Origin: a virus
Reading direction: 5' to 3' (one strand)
IMG/VR virus record: IMGVR_UViG_3300017917_004040
Location: 1-24,485 of that record
Length of the DNA: 24,485 nucleotides
The notes beneath the pieces are model-generated. The model made no database searches. It saw only the letters and a list, made by a program, of their open reading frames with translations, and was not told where the DNA came from. The position numbers were made by a program, and so were the translations under genes. This document shows positions 16,501 to 22,832 of this stretch, piece by piece. Each line of letters begins with the position of its first letter. The stretch's first letter is position 1.

Positions 16501-19500
16501 ATACTTCTGTTGAAACAACGACTTCTATGTTGAACACACCTTATCTTGTTAATGCAATACAAAACGGTGTTGATAGATGGAGAAGAAGAGACCCATATCC
16601 TTATGTACAGGCAGCTTATTTATTTATAAACTCATTACCTTTAGCTTCATTGAGAGAACGATATAAAACTCAAGGAGCGTCAAACGATTTGGATTACATT
16701 GCTTCTTGTTTTAAGAAGTTTGGTGCAATTCATAAAATGCCATACGCTTGGGTATTAAAAATGGGGTCAATTTGGTATCGATATAAAACTTATGTTAATA
16801 CTGGTGTTGATATATTAGATACCGCTTGGAAAAATTTTGATGCCACAACAAACTTTGACCCAATAACAAGTTCGGATACAAAAACTTATACTTTCAATTT
16901 TGAAGGTGTGAATAACATAACATTACAAGAAAAAAGTACTAACTTAGTAAGATTACAAACAGGATTCTACCCAAAAGTAATTAATGATTTTAATGCTTTT
17001 TATAATGGTTATGACTTATACATAAATTATACAAACGAAGAAATTCAAGCAAGTGTTGATGGTGGGGTTAAAGTTTATAATTTTACTAATTCAAATATAT
17101 CATCAACAGGAATTACAAATGCTGTAGTTAGTTTACCTGTAACTTTTTCAAATTTACAGACATGGTCAGTCATTTTACCAAATGGTATTGGTGACTTAAA
17201 TACAAATCCAAATGCTTGTCAACCAAACTATAATACTACAAGTACAAATTATTATGTTGTACCATCCTTTGGTAGTGAATTAAACCAAGTTAAAACAGAA
17301 TGTTTCTTAAACGAAAATACATTATTTCCTATTTGTAATTTTGAAAACAATCCTGCAATATATAATGGTTCTGTAAGATTATTGTGGGACGCGCCAAATT
17401 ATGGTTATTTTGACAATCGAACAATAGTCAAACCAAAACCAAATTCATATGTTAATAAAATATTAAGTGCGGATACAAAACAATCGGCATTTAGATTATT
17501 AGAAACGGATGGATATTCAAACATTGAAGAAATCTTTTCAGTATTTGACAAGTCTATTTTAGATAAATTTGAACAAGAGTTTTTGAATTTTTCTAAACCA
17601 ATTGCCAATATTGATTTAGGACCACAAGTTATTGTACCTGTAGGGGAAAACCCAACAGATGGAAATGCAATGTTCAAAAACTTTCAGTATTTGTTTAGAA
17701 ACTTGATGACAATACCTGGAAAAACAGAATCAAAAACAAACGAAGAATATTTCAAATCGATTGGTGACTCACAATTAACAACATTTTATAGCGTAATTAA
17801 AAATTTCATGCAATATGATGTAATGTTAAAATATGGTAATCCATCAAACTATAATAGAAGAATATGGGCATCATTTATAGGTTCCACGGGTGGTAACACA
17901 ATTGTTGACCCAATAAGTTTTTCGCCATACGTCAAAGGTAGTTTACCGTCAATTAACGGTGGTACAAGTTTAACACAATCAATTGCGGCATATCCTCAAG
18001 AATGGAGAACATTAGAAACCGAAGTTGGATTTTCAACAATTAGAAATTTAGTATATACGAGTAATGGTTCATATATAACTGATTTTTTTGTTGATAACAA
18101 TATTGGATTTACCGTTGATAACATTGTTTTATGTGCACCTCTAATTAAGATGTATGCAACACAAAAACTTAATTCACCGACAATAACAAGTTCAACGTTC
18201 AAATCAAATCTACAAACTTACTTAAATACAAACACTGCGTTTCAAGATGTAATACTAAATAATATTTTAACTAATTTACAATTAAAATTACCAAACCAAC
18301 AACAATTACCTGAAAGAGCAATTTCAAGTATTTTAGACGGACAACAAAGTAAAGTCGAGAATTATGAAGTATTCAAAGCAATAAATGACAAATGGATTGC
18401 GGGAGGTGATTTCAAAAATAAGACATTATTTGAAGACATAATGTTCTTAGATAGGGCATCAAGAAATATTGGTGATACAATTGTGGTTGATATTTTTGAC
18501 TTAAAAAACATGTTGAATAGAAATTCACTAAACATGGAAATGAGTTCATACGCTTTCATGAGTGGAATTTTAATCAAGAATCATTTTAATGTTATGCCTT
18601 TACCATCTTATGTTAATTTTTATAACGTACAAGATGTTGATGGTACTACAACACCACAAGCGGACGGACACTTAGAATTTGCAGATAACATGTGGGGTAC
18701 GTTCTTAAATGTGGATTATAGAAATTCAGGTCCAAAAATAATTTGTTTTTATGCAGGACAACCCTCATCAAACTTGGATTTACCAAAAGGAAATTCAAGA
18801 GTTAGGAACGATGGTTTTGAATTAATTAGGGCGTCTGAAAATCCGTTAATTGAGGATTACACAAACAAAAAAGATTGGGCGGTTTCAAACAAAGTTGTTG
18901 GTTTTAATGTTGATATTGGTGTTAGAAATCAAAACATATTTTATTCTTTTGATGTTGGTATGGAGAGTGGTAGGGCGACTTCAGAAACAATTAAAGCTCA
19001 GTTAGATGTTGTTAATCAAGCGACAGGTAAAAACAGTGCAACACAAAATGTTGGACTATATAACCTATACAAAAAAAGAAGTTATACTTGTACAGTAAAC
19101 TGTTTAGGTAATGCGTTGTTACAACCAACGATGTATTTCAATTTGAGACACGTACCAATGTTTTATGGTCCTTATCTAATTACTGATGTTCAACATACAA
19201 TTAACGCAGGTAATTTCCAAACACAGTTTACGGGTGTAAGACAGGCAATTTACGATTTACCACCAATTGAAAGTTATTTACAAAATTTGAATGAGAGTGT
19301 TTTAACTCAAATTGAAAGTATTGTTAAAAACAAAAGTGATAAAGTTAGCGATAAACCAATTACCGATATTAATAAGACTGCGTTATTACAACAAATTGGT
19401 GACAATACTGCCGCGGCTCAGAATACATGTATTAATAATTTAGTAGAACCTTATAACACGTGGGAGGTTAGCGGTACAACAACAACATCATTAACACCAA

Positions 19501-20870
19501 AAGATTTAGTACTTGCAATCGAGTCTAAAACTAATGACCCTAATTTACAATTATTAATTTACACTTTATGTTATATAACAACATATAGTGGTGGTAAGTT
19601 CAATGGACATAATTTGAATTTTGCAAACATCACATTGACTACGGATTATGGTAGTGGTGGTGATAAGTATTTCAAACCAAAAATTTCGGCTTGTGTTAAT
19701 ATATCAAATGAAAAAAATTCACCAACATCACAACCAATTGCGGTATTTGATTCACTTACAAACTTTATTGAGTTTATGGTTGATAAACTAAAATTAAAGG
19801 TAAAACAAATTTTCTTTGGTGACGGTAACACACCACCATTGGGTATTGAAAAATTCTATGCATGTTATTGGCCAAAAACAAATATTTCACCTGATGCTTT
19901 TGACAAAGCATTCCATAATGGGGACTATAAACAATTAACGGCCACAGTTACAAACGCATACAAATCCGCAGGAGATGCACAATTAAACATTAATGCAACC
20001 AAAAAAGCACAAGAGGCTGCTGCAAAACAAAAACAAAATATAGACAAGAAAATTGCGGGTACAACAAATACGCAAAACAACTTAAATACAACTTCAAATG
20101 TACCTGCAACCTGTCCTCCACCAGCGGTAATTAGATTTACACCTTCAACAGGGGTTCAAGGTACAATCATTTCATTGACGGGTACAAACTTGAATACTGT
20201 TACAGCAATTACTATTAACAATGTAACAACGACGACAGGTATTACAATTAATGATAGAACCACTCTAACAGTTGTTGTACCATTTAGTAACACACCGATA
20301 TCTCAATCAGATGTAATTATCCTTAGAGCTAAAGAAGGTTTAGGTACAAGTATATTTGAATTTACTTATGACCCTAATCAACCAGAACCAGGAAAAACAA
20401 CAACAGTACCGGGTATACCACCAAACTCAAATACTCAACCACAACAAACTATTGGACCTGTACTTCAATCAACTACTACAAAATTCCCTAATGGATTTGA
20501 TAGTAAAATTGAAATTTCTCGTACTTTGGTAGGTATTACAAATAACTATGATATCTATTCAGTTCCTAAGACACAAATCATTTTTACCGTAAAACGAAAT
20601 GAAATTGGACCAAACAATACTATAGTATCTAAAGAAATATTCAGTGGAAGTATTTCTGAAAATAATTCACCGTATCTAATTGGTGGTGTGTTGACTTATG
20701 ATTATGATGATTTAGACTATTTTGCGGACAGTTTTAATGCGTACACCACAACATCAGGTGACGAAATTTATTTCAAAATTACTGTTACTGCAACTAAAAT
20801 TCTTACTACAACACCACTTACGATTAAAGACGCAACACAAACGTTTAATGCTAAAATCAAAATTAACTAA
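13500..20870 (+). CDS. Giant baseplate hub-like protein with C-terminal IPT/TIG domain (2,456 aa)
   Basis: It follows the LysM gene, the place of the hub (T4 gp27, P2 gpD, Mu gp44). Residues 1-260 have hub-like strands (VTMRLEDVQGRALFQLGD, YLTLKGFYGQAVRYQLNL, YTIDLEFVGYKFNIL). Residues about 1853-1923 carry the hub/late-control type ending: QPTMYFNLRHVPMFYGPYLI, TDVQHTINAGNFQTQFTGVR. Some 1,500 residues separate these parts, so the hub seems to hold a very large insert. Residues about 2002-2160 resemble a glucosaminidase/lysozyme fold (YSGGKFNGHNLNFANI), but no acidic residue stands at the expected place. An Ala/Lys/Gln linker follows, then an IPT/TIG Ig-like domain at 2208-2292 (IRFTPSTGVQGTIISLTGTN) and a final beta domain of about 130 residues. 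It probably forms the central hub with domains reaching outward. The start overlaps the upstream gene by 11 nt within a TAT repeat. Hub identity is likely but not certain. Confidence 0.65.
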   Translation: MAGNIPGDNSGNILVEFDYNNIIIVDPNKTIDAFGKISERLVDHEKLVMFVNLEAEILPRTKLSVGATPADKIQAQTISVAKMNFLRPTEGTALTDGYYDELTGKNSTNMLGVNQIRAQYVQPPDGSKAYYNTTVNNPGQTATDNGLLGITSVNVRTNTSFVPSVTMRLEDVQGRALFQLGDNSPYSAFFNLPYCPFYLTLKGFYGQAVRYQLNLKKFNARFNSFSGNYTIDLEFVGYKFNILNEISMGHLLAAPHMYSTRFNISSAVATPQPSNKQITAQASQLGAVAKQSSISNEVVTTELVSEKGYQKILELYSEYKAKGLLAPDFPELTFAQLMNKIETFEKDIVNSYSKVDVEPLTNIRAYKELLNNYFNTIRGGQDSWFVKYINPRPIILKNTGEKVYAFNEVTLKNIKNQEYARTLLSGYTIEYNKQLAANATLGVSGTNPVKNNISYDTLIKSVALTDIDFDKTAKEQVLGLVPTDADISAVQSYLEFTLKARVEKDPYDVTSRFGQILIPSLFVFDTAGTSQPPRFTEMVRKMETEANRILSIYEAKITADFAKKLESSATGLGFKPTVRNICAVIMASTEAFIRLLDDVHTSAWNQKYNPIRRGAILDNPSSAQNPETIDYFITSPQSIANNSNTANAQIPVYPWPQYFVETPEDKKGRFQLKYIADPAEVDKTSGWDFTTWPEVQFVEEYMKGLMQKFNAPTSQPSNDNQSTTNIININAIEYPSQGIAYVNKEEIKFFYEIWERQFLTANYSGFIRATDSQLGQLNDLIVSAETENIVTGLGVSSPFLTFKLKNYKLTAQNYQQILSDISNQGTGNAYQQFIRDFYITPYLRTETENSFSILNLDNTGRAPLVNAKNEALLQLVKNSKNTPLIVDTYPFSNPSWVSANMASSNKSVGVEVYNTNNVLTIYPERNVISNFENLYNYTTNRPVTNFSYLTLDNPNNFLTQNNVILTGPIVVRLDTFYDSRKNPETFIPTEGYVTHFRPSRNTSVETTTSMLNTPYLVNAIQNGVDRWRRRDPYPYVQAAYLFINSLPLASLRERYKTQGASNDLDYIASCFKKFGAIHKMPYAWVLKMGSIWYRYKTYVNTGVDILDTAWKNFDATTNFDPITSSDTKTYTFNFEGVNNITLQEKSTNLVRLQTGFYPKVINDFNAFYNGYDLYINYTNEEIQASVDGGVKVYNFTNSNISSTGITNAVVSLPVTFSNLQTWSVILPNGIGDLNTNPNACQPNYNTTSTNYYVVPSFGSELNQVKTECFLNENTLFPICNFENNPAIYNGSVRLLWDAPNYGYFDNRTIVKPKPNSYVNKILSADTKQSAFRLLETDGYSNIEEIFSVFDKSILDKFEQEFLNFSKPIANIDLGPQVIVPVGENPTDGNAMFKNFQYLFRNLMTIPGKTESKTNEEYFKSIGDSQLTTFYSVIKNFMQYDVMLKYGNPSNYNRRIWASFIGSTGGNTIVDPISFSPYVKGSLPSINGGTSLTQSIAAYPQEWRTLETEVGFSTIRNLVYTSNGSYITDFFVDNNIGFTVDNIVLCAPLIKMYATQKLNSPTITSSTFKSNLQTYLNTNTAFQDVILNNILTNLQLKLPNQQQLPERAISSILDGQQSKVENYEVFKAINDKWIAGGDFKNKTLFEDIMFLDRASRNIGDTIVVDIFDLKNMLNRNSLNMEMSSYAFMSGILIKNHFNVMPLPSYVNFYNVQDVDGTTTPQADGHLEFADNMWGTFLNVDYRNSGPKIICFYAGQPSSNLDLPKGNSRVRNDGFELIRASENPLIEDYTNKKDWAVSNKVVGFNVDIGVRNQNIFYSFDVGMESGRATSETIKAQLDVVNQATGKNSATQNVGLYNLYKKRSYTCTVNCLGNALLQPTMYFNLRHVPMFYGPYLITDVQHTINAGNFQTQFTGVRQAIYDLPPIESYLQNLNESVLTQIESIVKNKSDKVSDKPITDINKTALLQQIGDNTAAAQNTCINNLVEPYNTWEVSGTTTTSLTPKDLVLAIESKTNDPNLQLLIYTLCYITTYSGGKFNGHNLNFANITLTTDYGSGGDKYFKPKISACVNISNEKNSPTSQPIAVFDSLTNFIEFMVDKLKLKVKQIFFGDGNTPPLGIEKFYACYWPKTNISPDAFDKAFHNGDYKQLTATVTNAYKSAGDAQLNINATKKAQEAAAKQKQNIDKKIAGTTNTQNNLNTTSNVPATCPPPAVIRFTPSTGVQGTIISLTGTNLNTVTAITINNVTTTTGITINDRTTLTVVVPFSNTPISQSDVIILRAKEGLGTSIFEFTYDPNQPEPGKTTTVPGIPPNSNTQPQQTIGPVLQSTTTKFPNGFDSKIEISRTLVGITNNYDIYSVPKTQIIFTVKRNEIGPNNTIVSKEIFSGSISENNSPYLIGGVLTYDYDDLDYFADSFNAYTTTSGDEIYFKITVTATKILTTTPLTIKDATQTFNAKIKIN

Positions 20871-20879
20871 TAAACTGTA

Positions 20880-20887
20880 TATTTATA
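20880..20887 (+). promoter_or_regulatory. Candidate late promoter motif upstream of 74-aa gene
   Basis: TATTTATA followed by TAAAAAG, in the 30-nt gap after the hub gene, ending 13 nt before the next ATG. Same orientation as the other late-gene copies. Confidence 0.4.
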
Positions 20888-20900
20888 TAAAAAGATTTTT

Positions 20901-21125
20901 ATGAACTTAAAAGCAACTTTAGACAACTATCTTGGAAAATCTGTTAGATTTTCAGAAGAAGATAACGGAGACGGTACTAAACAAGTATGTGATTTAGATA
21001 CTGGTGATTGTTATACTGTTAGAGAAAGAGACGGTCTTATTGAAAGAGCTGGTCACCAAACTACAGCCAACAGAAAAGTTAGAGTAGAAACTTCAAGAGG
21101 AATAAAACAATTATTAAACGGTTAA
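20901..21125 (+). CDS. Small conserved-looking protein of unknown function (74 aa)
   Basis: A compact, highly charged cytosolic-type protein. It opens with a short helix (KATLDNYLGKS) and then alternates strands and turns: VRFSEEDNGDGTKQVCDLD, TGDCYTVRERDGLIER, KVRVETSRGIKQLL. The D-x-x-TG-x-x-Y-x-V-x-x-x-x-G-L-I-E-R layout suggests a small beta barrel. I do not recognise the family. It has two cysteines (in VCDLD and GDCYT), too few for a classic zinc knuckle. It lies between the hub and a Pro/Ala-rich protein, has its own TATTTATA copy, and is separated by only 4 nt from the following gene. It is therefore probably a late protein, either a minor virion component or an assembly factor. Coding status is supported by placement and composition; function is unknown. 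Confidence 0.7.
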   Translation: MNLKATLDNYLGKSVRFSEEDNGDGTKQVCDLDTGDCYTVRERDGLIERAGHQTTANRKVRVETSRGIKQLLNG

Positions 21126-21129
21126 TACA

Positions 21130-21801
21130 ATGAGTATAGACAAAAAAATATTGAGTGAAATACAAAGATACAGAAGTATCAATAACTATATTATGGAACA
21201 GGCGGCAGAACCAGCACCTGATGATTTGGCGGCGTTAGCTCCTGAAGCAGGAGCGGCACCCCCACCTCCACCAGCAGACGCAACTGCAACACCTCCAGCA
21301 GCACCTGGCGGAGCACCGACACCAATTGATGTTGAGAATGACCCTGACGTTGAAAAAATTGATGACAAGGGTGAATCTGAAGAAAAGAAAGATGGTGAAA
21401 CTGGTACAGACGAATTGGATGTTACAGAATTAGTTGATTCACAGAAAAATATTGAAAAGAAACAAGATGATTATTTTGAAAACTTGTTTGGTCAATTAAC
21501 AAAATTAGAATCAAGATTAGGTGAGATGGATGCAATTATGAACAAACTTAATGCTCTTGAAAACAAAATCGAAAAATACAGAGAAAAAACTCCACAAGAA
21601 AAATTAGAATTGAGAAGTTACGACTCATACCCATTCAATCAAAAACTTTCACAATTTTTTGACGATAAGAAAGAAGATATGGAAAAAACAGGAAAAAATG
21701 ATTATGTTTTAACTCCTGATGACGTGACTGACATCAATGTAAGTGATATCAAGGATTCGTTTCAAGGTAACGGATTCAAAGATGATTTCCAATACAAATA
21801 A
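21130..21801 (+). CDS. Pro/Ala-linker, coiled-coil protein of unknown role (223 aa)
   Basis: Three parts are visible. An N-terminal helix (KKILSEIQRYRSINNYIMEQ, residues 5-24) looks like a short docking or targeting helix. A Pro/Ala/Gly-rich acidic linker covers about residues 25-95 (for example AAPPPPPADATATPPAAPGG, then PDVEKIDDKGESEEKKDGE). A long coiled coil covers residues about 100-155 (QKNIEKKQDDYFENLFGQL, ESRLGEMDAIMNKLNALENK). A polar tail with KLSQFFDDKKEDMEK and an acidic end follows. No enzymatic motif is present. A small helix, disordered linker and coiled coil suit a scaffold, prohead-core or baseplate accessory protein, but this is inference. The linker is a GC-rich island in otherwise AT-rich DNA. 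It is the last late gene, 4 nt after its neighbour and followed by a strong terminator. Confidence 0.7.
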   Translation: MSIDKKILSEIQRYRSINNYIMEQAAEPAPDDLAALAPEAGAAPPPPPADATATPPAAPGGAPTPIDVENDPDVEKIDDKGESEEKKDGETGTDELDVTELVDSQKNIEKKQDDYFENLFGQLTKLESRLGEMDAIMNKLNALENKIEKYREKTPQEKLELRSYDSYPFNQKLSQFFDDKKEDMEKTGKNDYVLTPDDVTDINVSDIKDSFQGNGFKDDFQYK

Positions 21802-21820
21802 CATTACTAAATATGTAAGG

Positions 21821-21847
21821 AAGGTCACCCAAAAGGTGACCTTTTTT
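21821..21847 (+). terminator. Strong rho-independent terminator ending the late block
   Basis: AAGGTCACC (21821-21829), loop CAAAA, GGTGACCTT (21835-21843), with a run of six T residues at 21842-21847 that overlaps the stem end. Nine perfect base pairs plus a U-tract make this the best terminator in the window. It separates the tail block from the replication block; the next promoter begins 2 nt later. Confidence 0.9.
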
Positions 21848-21848
21848 A

Positions 21849-21879
21849 TTTGACATGTCGGATAATTAGACTATATTTG
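21849..21879 (+). promoter_or_regulatory. Bacteroidota-type promoter for the gp32-like gene
   Basis: TTTG at 21849-21852 (-33 element), a 19-bp gap, and TATATTTG at 21872-21879 (-7 element, TAnnTTTG). This matches the known promoter consensus of Bacteroides and Flavobacterium primary sigma factors. Transcription should begin about 6 nt after the -7 box, near 21885, leaving a leader of about 26 nt with no Shine-Dalgarno site. It implies that the unmodified host polymerase transcribes gp32, uvsX and probably the exonuclease. Confidence 0.82.
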
Positions 21880-21911
21880 TAACATAATTTAACACTTAAA
21901 ACCTAAAAAAC

Positions 21912-22769
21912 ATGATGAGTTCATTAGACGCCGTATTGGCACAGTACGAAAAAGCACAACAAGGGGGCGGGGCCCAAAGTAAGATGTCGCAAGACGAAAG
22001 AATGAAAAAGTATTTCGCTTTAATCCTTAGTGATAAAGAGAAATCAGGACAACGTAGAGTACGTATCCTCCCAACACAAGATGGAAGTTCACCATTCAAA
22101 GAAGCTTGGTATCACGAAATCCAAGTAGGTGGACAATGGCAAAAATTCTATGACCCAGGAAAGAATGACAACGAACGTTCTCCATTAAACGAAGTTTATG
22201 AGGAGTTGATGTCTACAGGTAAAGAGTCAGACAAAGAATTGGCTAAACAATACAAATCTCGTAAATTCTATATCGTAAAAGTTATAGACAGAGACCACGA
22301 AGAAGATGGTCCAAAGTTTTGGAGATTCAAACACAATTATAAGAATGATGGTATTTTGGACAAAATCATTCCAATTTGGAGAAACAAAGGTGATATCACT
22401 GACCCTGAAAAAGGACGTGACCTTATCATCGAGTTGACAAAATCTAAAACACCTGCGGGTAAAGAATACACAAGTGTATCAACAATTATGTATGATGACC
22501 CAACTGCGGTTCACGAAGAAAAAGAACAAGCAAACGCTTGGATTAACGATGAGTTGACATGGTTAGATGTATATTCTAAAAAACCTGTTGAATATCTTGA
22601 AGCTATTGCTCGTGGAGAAACTCCAAAGTGGGATAGTGAAAAAGGTGGTTACGTTTACGGTAACGATATGGAATCAACTACATCTATGGGTGGAAGTAAG
22701 AAAGCTGATAAAGCACCAATCGTTGACCCACAAGCTAACGACGACGTAGATTCAGAATTACCATTCTAA
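21912..22769 (+). CDS. gp32: Single-stranded DNA-binding protein (T4 gp32-like)
   Basis: This protein should coat ssDNA during phage replication and recombination and work with UvsX. The N-terminus is basic and helical. The OB-fold region starts with GQRRVRILPTQDGSSPFKEA (residues 46-65), then WYHEI and GGQWQKFYDP, SPLNEVYEEL, and KFYIVKVIDRD with the FWRFKHNY strand. The C-terminus is acidic and ends DDVDSELPF, like the DDDIPF tip of bacterial SSB that recruits partner proteins. Its length, 285 residues, is close to T4 gp32 (301). The zinc site of T4 gp32 (one His and three Cys) is missing: a His (H68) remains but the protein has no cysteine at all. A second ATG follows directly (21915). The gene has a host-type promoter and uvsX follows it. 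Confidence 0.88.
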   Translation: MMSSLDAVLAQYEKAQQGGGAQSKMSQDERMKKYFALILSDKEKSGQRRVRILPTQDGSSPFKEAWYHEIQVGGQWQKFYDPGKNDNERSPLNEVYEELMSTGKESDKELAKQYKSRKFYIVKVIDRDHEEDGPKFWRFKHNYKNDGILDKIIPIWRNKGDITDPEKGRDLIIELTKSKTPAGKEYTSVSTIMYDDPTAVHEEKEQANAWINDELTWLDVYSKKPVEYLEAIARGETPKWDSEKGGYVYGNDMESTTSMGGSKKADKAPIVDPQANDDVDSELPF

Positions 22770-22779
22770 TTACAACAAG

Positions 22780-22818
22780 CATGGGTACTTGAATAAGGTA
22801 TCCATGTTTCTTATTTTT
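22780..22818 (+). terminator. Hairpin with U-rich tail between gp32-like gene and uvsX
   Basis: CATGGGTAC (22780-22788) pairs with GTATCCATG (22798-22806), one G-U pair, 9-nt loop, followed by TTTCTTATTTTT. No promoter match is seen between it and uvsX, so it probably acts as a leaky terminator that lets more gp32 than UvsX be made. Confidence 0.62.
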
Positions 22819-22832
22819 AACAAAACAAAATT

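Noticed and set aside
16621-16628. TATTTATA within the hub gene
   Set aside because: It is inside a continuous coding frame with no gene start nearby. It shows that the octamer also occurs by chance in AT-rich coding DNA, which weakens single occurrences of the motif.
20041-20110. Repeat array in the Ala/Lys/Gln and Thr/Asn linker of the hub
   Set aside because: Low-complexity codons only; no repeated unit of fixed length was found.
21186-21368. Minus-strand Gly/Ala/Ser-rich ORF opposite the Pro/Ala linker
   Set aside because: Its composition is simply the antisense reading of the Pro/Ala codons, so it is a composition artefact.
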